The notes below the pieces were generated by a model, which ran no database searches, was not told the DNA's origin, and saw only the letters and a program-made list of their open reading frames with translations. From contig JAVXUO010001991.1 of assembly GCA_033065855.1 (NCBI GenBank), positions 41,001-105,000 of the forward strand: DNA of 64,000 nt, in the 5' to 3' direction. A program made the translations under genes and the position numbers. Below, in pieces: positions 23,291 through 33,853 of the stretch (position 1 is the first letter of the stretch; every line of letters begins with the position of its first letter). Source of the stretch: Escallonia rubra. Lineage: Eukaryota; Streptophyta; Magnoliopsida; Escalloniales; Escalloniaceae.

Positions 23291-23790
23291 CAACAACATG
23301 AAATATCATTTGGGGATTATTATTGCTGCTCACGTAACTGAAAGTGTAGCCACAGACCCTGAACATGCGGAGGCATTGGCAGCCCTTTATGCGATTGAAG
23401 TGGCTTTACAATACAGGTTTACCCACATCATTTTTGAGGGAGATGCTTAATCTGTGGTTAGCTGGTTCAATGATTTTGTTACAAAACCGAACTAGCGTTG
23501 TTTCGCATCTATGGCTGATGCAAGGGAGAAGCTGAAATTCCTTACCTGTTGGTGCTTTGTTAAAGTAAATAGGATTGTAAATAGGTTGGCTCATATTTTG
23601 TAAATAGGTTGGCTCATATTTTGTGGGTGTAGTAAATAGGCTAAATGGGCAGATTTCAACCTTTTTGTGGGTGTAGTTTCCCCTTCCTCCATCCACCATC
23701 TTCTTTTGTTAACGGAGGATGAGGGAAACTAGACTGTGCTGTATGTTTTTTATCTCTTGTATTGAACTTGCTTACAAAAAAAATATATAT
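23290..23790 (+). mobile_element. 3' end of a LINE-like element: RNase H (RVT_3-type) fragment with A-tail
   Basis: The plus-strand translation shows AEALAALYAIEVALQYRFTH and IIFEGDA, then after an in-frame stop SVVSWFNDFV and VKVNRIVNRLAHIL. This matches the RNase H-like domain at the C-terminus of many plant LINEs. The sequence ends in an A-rich tail (about 23776-23785) after a TTTTTATCTCTTGTA-type 3' region, consistent with a 5'-truncated LINE copy. Within it, a TAGGTTGGCTCATATTTTGT segment is duplicated. No start or catalytic reverse transcriptase is present. It could also be a host RNase H-like pseudogene. Confidence 0.7.
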
Positions 23791-25200
23791 ATATATATCA
23801 CCAAGTTAAATTATCAAAATCATCTGCAAAATTTTGATAAATACTTCACAAACTAAAAGATTTCTTTTCTTTTTAATTGTTTAACCTCAACGGCTAAGAA
23901 TAGTCATCATTTTATAACTGTTTAACCTCAATCATGTGCAAAGCTTTTATATAAAACTTTGACATTTTTATGAAAAAATAAGATAATGATTAGCACTACG
24001 ATGTACGCATATCTCTAAATTGATTGTCTAAGAAAATCTTCAAAAATACATCAAAGGGGATGGTAAAAAGAAAAAAAAAATCAAACAAGACCTTGAAGGA
24101 AAACAATTAAACACATATATTACCACTGTATAACTTTGTATTATCTCTTTTTAAAGTCAATTATTTTGAAAGGATTGTTAATTGAAAGTAAGGAAAATAG
24201 CTCCTCGTGACTCTATTTTCACGGCATATATTAGTAGGTTATTGAAGTCTATGTAATAATTTACTAACAAAATAGCTTGTGCCTTTTTACAGTCGTTTAT
24301 TATTTTCAATGCAGAGAGCTGTAATTTGTATCTAATTTAAAAATAATAATCGGCTATATCAGATATCTATAAAATGAAAATGTTTATAGATGATATGAGC
24401 CATAGTGTTAAAGAAAGAAGAAGAAGATGTCTACCGTTATTAAGATGAAGTATTGACAAAATGTTCATTCAACTGTTAGTAAGCAGATAAATGGAAAAAT
24501 ACATAGTTGTGTTTGATTTCTTAAATGTTTACTTTCTGAAGCTCCTTTCTTTTGTACAAAAATAAAATTAGTGCTAACATTACTTTAAAATAAAGTCAAA
24601 TTATCATTTGATGTGGAATAATTGATTATTTGTACACTTCAACATAAATTATATTATTAATTTTGGAGTATAAGAAAGGGATTGAACGATTATAAAATTA
24701 TATGCAAATGTGATTTGACTATAATTTTCTACTTATGTCTTGCCCACCAATTTTCATAATTCTTAGTTCATAGCCAATGAAAGATTTATAAGAAACAAAA
24801 TATAAAATTTTTTTGGACATGTGTAAGTATGGTAAGTTAGGCATGAACAAAAGTTTTTCTCCATTTGACATTTCTTTTACTCAAATCACTTAGTAATACG
24901 TTATTCTAACAATACATGTTAATTTTATTTTCTTCGTTTTGGTGTAAATAGCCTCACTCGTGACAAAGCTCAGCCCCTCAACTAGAAAGTTATCATCTTA
25001 GTAGAAACTAGGTTCGTATTCACCTTAACAGTAGTTTAGATATATTGATATAATCTATTAGCATAGTAATGTACCAAAATAAAAATATATTTTCAATATT
25101 TAACACAATTATCGTCCAATATTTCTCTAATCATCTTAAGTAGTGGGATAATTTATTCATGAAATTTATATACATGAGTAATTTCGATTATTATGTTCAA
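23791..25200. other. AT-rich spacer
   Basis: No gene, RNA or clear repeat is recognised. Confidence 0.45.
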
Positions 25201-25274
25201 CACAATTGCATCAATGTTATGTAATCTTATTACGACAATATAAGCACATTGTAAGTATCTGATTCAACATAAAT

Positions 25275-25320
25275 TGTAAAAATCTTAAACATGATTCTGG
25301 ATGGGAAATTCATATAACAA
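25275..25320 (+). promoter_or_regulatory. SPH promoter: shared block and TATA box
   Basis: GTAAAAATCTTAAACATGATT at about 25276-25296 is followed by CATATAACAA (25311-25320), 78 bp before the ATG at 25391. The same arrangement precedes the other SPH copies. Confidence 0.65.
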
Positions 25321-25390
25321 TGGACAGCCCGTGTATGGAGATCATCTTTGTCCTTGGTTGCATTAGACTTACAAAAAGAAAGAGTTCACC

Positions 25391-25810
25391 ATGAGAAGGC
25401 TCGCTCTGTTGATTGTCGTGGCATTCTGCTTGTTTTTCACTACCTACGCCCAGGTTAAAGCTGAGGTTCATGTTTTCAACTTTCTTCCTGGCGAGATTCC
25501 ACTAGCACTGCATTGCCAATCCAAAGATGATGATATTGGGTACCATACACTCACTTACGGTCAGGAACTTTCTTGGAAATTCAACCCCAATTACATCATT
25601 GAGAATACCCTCTTCTTTTGTCATTTCTGGTGGAATTCAAGGGATAGATCATTTACGGTTTATGACGAGCATAGACTTGACCGTAAGTGCAGAAAATATA
25701 ACACCCATTCTTTTGGTACTTGCTACTGGTACGTGACAGAAGATGGATTTTACTTGGCAAGATACTATACTGACAATCGTTCCGAGTGGAAAAAAATCAA
25801 CGATTGGTGA
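25391..25810 (+). CDS. S-protein homologue (SPH), intact secreted protein
   Basis: A 139-residue protein of the plant self-incompatibility S1 family. Residues 1-20 (MRRLALLIVVAFCLFFTTYA) form a hydrophobic signal peptide, so the mature product should be secreted. The mature part has the family hallmarks: four cysteines at 42, 77, 100 and 111, CQSKDDDIGYHTL, the strongly conserved LFFCHFWWNSRDRSF around 74-88, and GTCYWYVTEDGFYL. It ends KKINDW, the normal family length. There are no introns. The start is fixed by the signal peptide and by the promoter spacing shared with the three other copies in this window. In poppy a member acts as a stigma ligand; for most SPHs the role is unknown, and none can be assigned here. 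The frame is fully open and it is the best-supported host gene in the window. Confidence 0.93.
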   Translation: MRRLALLIVVAFCLFFTTYAQVKAEVHVFNFLPGEIPLALHCQSKDDDIGYHTLTYGQELSWKFNPNYIIENTLFFCHFWWNSRDRSFTVYDEHRLDRKCRKYNTHSFGTCYWYVTEDGFYLARYYTDNRSEWKKINDW

Positions 25811-26230
25811 AAGGCTTATTGACTTTTGTTTTAGCCGTGTAACTAATGATTATGTCCTAGCCCTAGGCAATGAATAAGATACCTAGTGCTTTGTTTGAGA
25901 AAATTCGTCTATTGCAAGCCATATACCCGTCCCGGAACATCTGCTTATCGCATGAAGGCTTAGTAAAATCATTGATTTTGTTTTAGAATTTTCAGAACTC
26001 TCGTGGAAATACAAGCCACCCATAACTAAATAAACAAAGCAACCACTAAGCATTGCAGAAAGCCACATATCTATTCTTTTCCTATTTTTTTATTCCTCGT
26101 CCACCACCGATTATGTTTTCTTGGTGACAAAAGGTCTGGAGCTTTTCGGGGAAGCTGTCTTTTGTTAGATCAAAAGATTATCTTATGATGCGTTAATGGT
26201 CTCTTTTATCACCGAACCAAGTGGGTTAGC
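25811..26230. other. 3' flank of SPH, shared with other copies
   Basis: 25811-25965 matches 30168-30315 downstream of the SPH at 29748, and 26085-26230 matches the reverse complement of about 52010-52140, downstream of the minus-strand SPH at 52531. The duplicated unit therefore extends several hundred bp beyond the gene. Confidence 0.75.
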
Positions 26231-26905
26231 AAAGGGGTTATCGATTGGCGCTGCCGCTAGTCATGGTGGTGATGGCGCCGATTGGCGCTAGCGCTTGTGG
26301 TGGTTACATCTCGGTTAAGGTGGTTGCGGCAGTGCGCATCTCTATTGAGGTGGTTACATTGGTGGTTGCGGCAGTGCACAGATTTATTGCGGTCTTCCAT
26401 TGGTGGTTGCGGCGGTGTGTGGCTTGGTTGTGGTGGCTTCGCCGGTTGGTGCTGGCAGTGCTGTGGATGACGGTGGTGGCGTTGTTTTTTATCTTTTCTT
26501 TTTATTTGGTTGTCGTTGTTGCTCCGGCAGCTTCGCGACAACGATGGTTTGTGGTGGCACCGCTGGAGATGGCTGATGTAGCCGTTGTTTTGGTTGTGGC
26601 ACTGTTCCATTGTCTATCTTTTGTGGTAACGTCATGGCTGTTGAAGATCAATACGGTGGGTTGTTCACCCACAATAGCCCGTCGGTGGACATGACTGCGC
26701 CGGCAGCATTGCTTGCGTTAAGAAACTTCTTTACTTTGTTGTAGCGGCAGTTCCGCGGGGCTGCGGTGGTGCCGTGGTTGTCCGACTATTAATTTGAGAT
26801 GCGACGGACTGGTTTGGTTTTCGCGTGCAGGAACATTAAGACTATCCTCCTGGCCGGGTTGTTTTTGACTCTTGAGGTCAATTGGTAGGGTGCGGGTCCC
26901 ACGGA
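26231..26905. other. GC-rich low-complexity segment
   Basis: GTGGTTGCGG / GGTGGTTACA-type near-repeats give long open frames on both strands, rich in Val/Ala/Trp on one and His/Gln/Pro on the other. These are composition artefacts; no domain is recognised. The sharp change in base composition against the AT-rich surroundings suggests an inserted piece. Confidence 0.5.
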
Positions 26906-27070
26906 TGACGTCATTATGTTAATGCTAAACATATGAACATATGATTAAGAACACTAACCTAAAACGATGGTCTACAAGATGAAAAAAGAGTGACCGCCGG
27001 GTGGTGTTCCCCGCAGAAAACTTTCTAATGCTTAAGTCAGAGTGTAGTTATAGGATAGAAACTCTGAAAA

Positions 27071-27316
27071 GGAAAAAAAAAAATTGTTGCTACCCCTGTT
27101 GAAGGAATCTTCTTTCTATCCCCTATATAGCGACAATTAATTATCACTATATGTCTTTAGTGACTACTATTTAGTGACATTAAAAAACACTGCTAAAGAT
27201 TGTCGCTTAAAGTGTTAGCAGAAAAGTCACCAGAAACATTTAGTGACTGTTAGTTGTCAATAGTTACGGGGTTGAAGAAAGATTCCTACAACTTGGGTAG
27301 CAGCCAAAATTTGTTC
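27071..27316. mobile_element. Mutator-type MITE, copy 2 (246 bp)
   Basis: Flanked by the perfect 9-bp duplication CTCTGAAAA (27062-27070 and 27317-27325). The inverted ends read GGAAAAAAAAAAATTGTTGC on the left and, in reverse, GAACAAATTTTGGCTGCTAC on the right, each followed by CC...GTTG(A/T)AGGAATC. Same family as 6809-7024. Confidence 0.87.
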
Positions 27317-27325
27317 CTCTGAAAA

Positions 27326-28264
27326 AGCATGAAAGACGGTGTTTGTGTTTGTGTATCTATCTACATAGCTGGGAGGAGACCCCCTATACATAGACATGAT
27401 GTAGAATTTAATAGAAGTAGGAGATTATTGGGCTTTAGGCCTGATCTCGGTGGTCATGTTAGAGTTCATTGAGAACCCTATTCTATCCAATTAGCCGTAG
27501 TTGATCCAATTTAACAAGAAATGCCAATAATTCGGAGTTATATTTCATTTGTATCAGTCATGAATCTTCCCACAATCTTATTATTCTCTTAATCTCTATT
27601 AGATGAGTGCAAGAAGCTCTTTGTTAAGCAATTAACTTGAATCCTCCTCCCCGGTTATCAACAAAAGAATGTGGTTTATCTCTTTATGTGCTTAGAGAAA
27701 TGCGATGCCAGAATAAGAATTCATTGTCCTCGGAATTTTGATCATAATTGTCACGACAATGTGGGAAAAGCGAGCCCAACCCTTGCGATGCTGTAATACA
27801 TCTAAGACAGTCTTCCATCAAATGTACAAGGAGGGTGAGTGTGTGAAAAAAAATTGCTTTGTGTTGTCCCCGAAATAGAGTCCCCAAAAATAAGGTTTTA
27901 TTTGTCCACGAGAATAAGTTTTATCAATAATGTTTCAATCTTCTAATTTTATAACGTTCAAGCTATTTGGATTTTGTAAACAAACCTTGCTCGGGATTTG
28001 TTTAGTATTGAACGATAATACCAATGCCGGCGTCTATCTAGTAGTCTGGCTCGGGGAGTCCCTGCAAAGGCGGACCCAGGATGTCACACCGAGGGACGCA
28101 AAAAGTTATATGTAAAAATTTTAATCACTAATGTTATAAAATTGATCTAATAGGGCCACATTTGGTCGACATCAAATAAACTTGAAGCATATGTAGTCTT
28201 CAATTGCAAGAGACGTGCGAAAAAGAATTATATTAGTAGTAGCATCACATGTGTATTAAGGTTT
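27326..28264. other. Non-coding spacer
   Basis: No gene or repeat is recognised in this stretch between two MITE copies. Confidence 0.4.
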
Positions 28265-28337
28265 GGAAAAAAATTGTCTGTTACCCGGGTTGAAGGAATC
28301 TTCCTCCTACCCTCTATATAGCGACAATTATATATTC
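28265..28337. mobile_element. Mutator-type MITE, truncated copy 3
   Basis: Only the first ~70 bp of the family is present (GGAAAAAAATTGTCTGTTAC through TATATAGCGACAATTA). The rest is missing and no duplication is visible. Confidence 0.75.
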
Positions 28338-29600
28338 TAGTCTTTGTACAATAGTGTATAAACAACTCAACTAAATGCTACTTACATATAGCACTTATGA
28401 GTATATCAATTGTACATAAATGGAAAATTAGTATAGATTCAGTAACAAATTTTTTTTTTTTTTGAACTTTGAGTTTGTCTGTACAAAACAACAAGAATAA
28501 TCAGAATTTTATAGTGAGTTGGAGCTAAAACAACAAAATACAGGAAATTGATAAATTCACTCCAAACTTAAATCTTCTCAAACTCCAAGTGGTATTTAGT
28601 AACACTTGTTAATAAAAAAATTTAATCTTTAAAGACAAAAATGAAGCGCAAGTGTTCAAATTTCAAAATACATACCACGGGGGTTTTTATTTCTTAACTT
28701 TAATGCTTTAACCAACTGTCATGTTGGTAACATAAGAAACTTTTAGTGACATAAATAGAAGGAAGGGGCTAGGGGGGATGACCATGGTCCCCCCGGCCTG
28801 ACATCAAGTCCGAAACATGAGTCACTGATCAACTACATCAAACTAACTCCAGGTGCAATCCAATCTACAATAAAAACTCCCTATGCTTGGGGTACAAACC
28901 ACTTAAAACTAACTCAAACTTCCTCTTTAGCATTTCACTTAGGGTTTCCAAGTCAATGTTTAGAGCTTCGATGATATCACAATGATAGAGGCTTTGAAGA
29001 TTTTTGTCCATAAAGTCTAGAAAAGCCCTAAAGTGATTTTATAAAGTGGGTTTGAAATAAGGTTGTCGTAATGTGAATATCAACTTTGAAAAAACTAGCT
29101 GTTATTTCAAAACTCAACAGTCAACCGTAAAGTAACGAGACAATTGACCATAACCTTAAAATTAGCGGCAATCAGCCTAAAACTTGTGCCAGAAAAATGG
29201 CACGACCATTTTGACCCTATCACACTCGATCTTTGAATTTTACAGGGTTTTGCTAGAAAATTTGTCAAATAAAACTCAAAAAGGTTGTAGGATTTATACT
29301 GTACTATTTGGTTTTTTTTCTTTCCGAATTCGTTGTCCATAAGAGAGAATTCTGTGTACAAGCTGTCTTTTGCACATATATGAATGAATTCTCGTATAAT
29401 GCCTTGACTCATAAACAAGCCATGTGACAAGGAAAAAATGGTTTATTGCTTTGTCAATTTCTAAGCATATATAAGAAGCAAAGTTGCAAACTCGGGAGAT
29501 GTTAGAGCTTTGTTTAGCATACAACTGTACGTGTGCATTATTCAAGCTTTCAAAGTGCAGAAATTAATGCGATCTTATTACGAGTATAAGCATATTGAAG
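28338..29600. other. Spacer with an orphan SPH 3'-flank segment
   Basis: 28860-29120 resembles 30545-30830 (AAAACTCCCTATGCT..., GAAGTGAT/AAAGTGATTTTATR). Part of it resembles the reverse complement of about 52440-52500, just 3' of the SPH at 52531. No SPH coding remnant is seen directly beside it. The rest is AT-rich. Confidence 0.5.
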
Positions 29601-29620
29601 TGACTCATTCAACTCAGATC

Positions 29621-29665
29621 GCAGAAATCTTGAAACAACATTGTCGGCAAAGAACTCATATAAAT
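29621..29665 (+). promoter_or_regulatory. SPH promoter: shared block and TATA box
   Basis: GCAGAAATCTTGAAACAACA (29621-29640), a diverged form of the shared block, is followed by TATAAAT (29659-29665), 89 bp before the ATG at 29748. Confidence 0.55.
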
Positions 29666-29747
29666 TCATGAACCTCCTGTGTATGGCCTTCATCTTTATC
29701 CTCGGTTACATTACCATTACAGAAAGAGTTATACGGTGGTCTACAAC

Positions 29748-30167
29748 ATGAGAAGACTTTCTTTGCTCTTCGTCTTAGCATTCTGCCTATTTTGCACAAC
29801 CTACGCCGCCCTGACTAAAGCTGAGGTTCATGTTCTCAACTTTGTTCCTGGTCAGAGCCCACTTAAAGTCCGCTGCCAATCCAAAGATGATGATATTGGA
29901 TACCACATACTCAATAATGGTGAGGAATTTCACTGGAGTTTCTCGCCTAATTTTCCCATTGAAAATACCCTCTTCTTTTGCCATTTCTGGTGGAATTCGA
30001 AGGATAAAGCCTTGAAGGTTTATGACGAGCGCAGACTTGATAATATGTGTACATACAGGATGTTCGATCCAGCTACTTGTTATTGGTAGGTAACGGAAGA
30101 TGGATTTTACTTGACAAGCTACTACACTATCGATCGTTCCGAGTGGAAAAAAATCAACGATTGGTGA
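29748..30167 (+). pseudogene. S-protein homologue (SPH) with an in-frame stop
   Basis: A close paralogue of the gene at 25391. MRRLSLLFVLAFCLFCTTYA is the signal peptide and the mature part contains CQSKDDDIGYHIL, LFFCHFWWNSKDKAL and ATCYW. Codon 114, a Tyr (TAC) in the intact copies, is TAG here. The frame continues without other damage (VTEDGFYLTSYYTI ... KKINDW) to the normal TGA at 30165-30167, giving the usual 140-codon length. All four cysteines precede the stop, and the truncated product would lack the last ~25 residues. One point change and an otherwise intact frame suggest recent loss, or a truncated but still secreted protein. The ATG at 29748 was chosen over an upstream one at 29679 because it starts the signal peptide. 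Confidence 0.85.
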
Positions 30168-31480
30168 AAGGCTTATTGGCTTTTGTTTTGGCTGTGTAGC
30201 TAATGGTTTTGTCCTAGGCAAAGAACAAGATACCCATTGCTTTGTTTGAAAAAGATAATCAATTGCAAGCCCTACCCCTGCCCCGGGGCATCTGCTAATT
30301 GCATGAAGGCCTAGAGTGCATGAGAAAGCCAACCATCACCAAATAAACAGTGCAACCACAGCGAAATGCAGAAAGCCACGAAGGTGGAACAATAATGAAA
30401 AAGGGAAAGAAGAAAGATAAGATTATGATAATTCACGCGCTTTGGCCTCTTACTTGCATTCGTGCTCGTTATAAGCAGATCTAGCTTAGGGTGTCAAGAA
30501 TGAACTATGACAAATTAGCCTCAGGTGTTCCTTGAGTTGCAAGAAAAACTCCCTATGCTGGAGGTGCAACAATTTAAAGTTAACTGTACCTTCCTATTTA
30601 GCCTTCTACTTGGACTGACAAGTGAATCTATATGCGGCGCTGGCTTGACGGAACCACAGCAATCGAGGCTCGCAAATTGTTTTTTCCAGTAAGTTTAGCC
30701 CCGAAGTGATATTATGAGGTGGACTTGAACTATTGTCGGTATCAGTTGTTGACAATTGGAGTTGGAAACTAGCTGCTATTACTTACAACAAACGATTTAC
30801 CTTAAAGTGAGGCGCTACTGTGGAGTCCATTAATTACTGTCAACTTAAAATTTTAAGGTGTAGTGTTAGGAAATGGTAAAAATTGTGCTTCTTTATAATG
30901 GACAACGAATAGAAAAATAAAAGCTAAAGAACAAGGAAAAATAAAAGAAAAAAACATAGCAAGATTACTGTAAGATTTTATGTTGTTGGAATATCAGATT
31001 ACTCTCAACCTGCATCAGAGAAACAATTACTATTGCCCAAGTAACTTAAAAGACTTCAGCTCGCCTTTTAAACCTCTTATGCCAGTTTGAGTTCAAGTCT
31101 TCCTTTTATCCCAACCTGTGGCACTTTTCTACCGAATCTTCATGTTCACTTTGGTACCTACAAACAAACCAGAACCAAACCCGCATTGAGCACAACACTA
31201 CGCCTGTGTCTACACTAGATACCCTGGGTTACATCTTAGCCACTTTTCTTATATTGTTTGCAATACCTTTGGCATCGAAAATGAGTGAATGCAGAACAGT
31301 CCTTTCTACGACGCTTAAACAGGCTCCTTGTACGAGCAACCAAACACTCCAATCTTCCCCGAAATCTCTTCATTGCTTTACTAGTCAAATAGGGACTGCA
31401 GCAGCAGCTAGAAACGTATGGAACCATTTTTCATCGATAGGCACATAGTTAAACATACTTGAGAAAGCTGGTTTGTTATC
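30168..31480. other. 3' flank of SPH and spacer
   Basis: The first 150 bp copies the 3' flank at 25811. 30545-30830 repeats 28860-29120. From about 30860 to 31480 nothing is recognised. Confidence 0.5.
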
Positions 31481-31763
31481 GAGTTAAATACAAAATTATC
31501 TCTGAGGTTTACACATTTTTGCAAGTCGCTCTCCGCTTTTACAACTTTTATAAAGAAAGAACTAGGACTCGACAAAAGCATTGCAAACGAGTCCAAAATT
31601 AGATGACCGTTCAAAATTGGAAGTTAAGCTCACTTGTGTTGTGCACATGCCATTTTGGCATGAGTAGGTTTGTCATTTGCCGTACCGTCAATCCAAAAGC
31701 CACATCGCAATTGGAACACGTTCGTATAGAGGTTGCTTTGTGAAAAATTGGTAATCACATATT

Positions 31764-33180
31764 GGGTTAATTACAAAACTATCCCTTGAGGTTTACACAT
31801 TTTTGCACTTTGCCCCCCGTGTTTACAACTTTTGCAATAGTGTCCCCCGAGGTTGACAAAACCATTGCAAACAACTCCAAAATTGGACGTTCGTCCCATT
31901 TTGGACGTTAAGTCGTCATGTGCGATGCACATGCCATTTTGGCATGGGCAAATTTGTAATTTCCCCTTCCCCATCTTCCCCACCACTGTGTTCATCTCTC
32001 TCTCTCTCTCTCTCTGTTCCCATTAGACTTGGGGTTTAACGAGGGTGATGGGTTGAGAAAGCTGGAGCGGTGAGAAACTAATGCTGGGAGCAGAGGCTTG
32101 GTGGACGAGCTGGAGATAGACGCAGCTGAAGCCGAATCAGGTGAGAAATAGTTCTGCCGATGGTGGTGTATGGTGGTCGTTTGTACCGTTGGGGAAGCAA
32201 ACAGATTCGCCATTTTTCAAACAAACTGTATATACGAACTGGGTTTTTGTATACGATGTTTGTGTGTGTGAGTGTGTGAGGGATTTGATTGGGTCGATTG
32301 GGGACGAATTAGGTGAGTAGCAGCAGTGAGTGAGTGCATAATTCTGAGAAGAAAGAGTGGCAAAATGCAGAATTTATATTATCCGGATTTAAGAAGATGA
32401 CACGGGAGATTCATTGCAGAAAGCCTGTTGATAGCCAAGTTTGTCCCAGAAGCAGGGGAATCCCCTAAATTCACACAATCGGCACCCATTTCAACCTTAT
32501 CTAGGCTCACCGATGGGGGCTCCGTCGACCGGTGAACAAACATTTCCAGCAACATCGCCGCCGCCATTTTCGAGGTGCGATTGAGTAACATTTACACAAA
32601 AAAACCAGACTCTGCTTCTAAGCCAAGAGCTGAGTCGAGAACCCTAACTCCGGTGAGGCGGTGCCAGACAATGCCCCGACGCGATGGGGCAGAGCTTCTG
32701 CGGCAAAGGCGCAGAGTGGCGCTCTGCGGCTGACGGAGAGATCCGGTCATCGGACGGTGTATCGCTGGTCAGGGTAGGCAGTTTTGGTGGTGTCATCATG
32801 GAGGGGTCTCCGGTGACGGTGTGGCAGGATGGATTGGTTGGTGAAAGAGAATCAAATGAGAGGCGGTGGCGGAGCAGTGCTTGTTTCAATGTGTGTGTGT
32901 GTGGGTGAGAGAAAGAGAGAGACATAGAGATACACAGAGAGAGAAGCATATGAACAGAGAGAAATGAGATATGGGAAGGAAAAATGACATATTTGCCCAT
33001 GCCAAAATGGCACGTGAACCGCACATGGGGACTTAACGTCCAAAATTGAACGGACGTCCAATTTTGGAGCTATTTGCAACGGTTTTGTCAACCTCGAGGG
33101 ACATTATTGCAAAAGTTGTAAATACGGGGGGCAAAGTGCAAAAACGTGTAAACCTTAGGGGACGGTTTTGTAATTAACCC
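31764..33180. mobile_element. Inner Mutator-like element (1.4 kb), related to its host element
   Basis: A perfect 9-bp duplication TCACATATT (31755-31763 and 33181-33189) flanks inverted repeats of about 220 bp, starting GGGTTAATTACAAAACTATC on the left. The interior holds open stretches on the minus strand: a Ser-rich frame at 31992-32213 that looks like an organelle transit peptide (MANLFASPTVQ...) and one at 32379-32591 (MAAAMLLEMFVHRSTEPP). These may be captured host exons, but I recognise no parent gene. Confidence 0.88.
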
Positions 33181-33189
33181 TCACATATT

Positions 33190-33853
33190 TTGTTCCAAAT
33201 TCACATTGGATTTTAGATATCATTAATTGTGCCGGATTTGTTTTGAATATTTCTCATGGGTACTGATTTGGTGGCGGGTTTCTTGGTTGAGGTCTGGATT
33301 TTGAGAATTTGGTATTTGTTATTGGGCACTGAGTCGATTGAGGATTAGAGGTGGTTGTGATTTGTTTGATTTTCACATTGGTTTTTGACACAATATTTGT
33401 AGAAATATTGCTGAATATTTTTACTGGGTACTTAGTTTGAAGTTTGTTCAATTGAGGGTGGATTTTGAGAATTTGGTGGGCATTAGTGTGGGTACTGATT
33501 GGATTGGAATTTAAAAGAAGAGAAAAGAATGGAGGAAATGAATGTTGTAGTGAATTGAAGACTGGGTTCAAGTGCTAGCTGAGATTAATTTGGTGCCCGT
33601 TTTTTGGATAGCGGATTCCTTTGGAGGCAAACTGTTGGCATTTCCTTGTGTTAGCTGGCATTTCTGAGTGCTAGCTGTGGACCGAAATTGGTTCTTGTAA
33701 ATGAAGGGGAGTTGGAAAAAGGAGATGAAGGGTAAAGTTGTAAGGTTGGAGGTACAAGAACTGGAGGGTCATTGGGTCTACGAACTTGTAGCTATGGATC
33801 GTTACAACAACAAATGCAGAATGGTGTGTCGAAGGCTCAGCATATGTTCGTTG
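33190..33853. other. Interior of the outer MULE
   Basis: Non-coding; no protein or RNA is recognised. Confidence 0.4.

Noticed and set aside
26245-26694. 149-codon frame with hydrophobic runs, resembling a membrane protein
   Set aside because: The sequence is GTGGTT-type low complexity with equally long frames on the other strand; no start context or family match.
28770-28800. Palindrome GGGGGATGACCATGGTCCCC as a regulatory operator
   Set aside because: Single short palindrome with no gene nearby; chance or repeat origin is sufficient.
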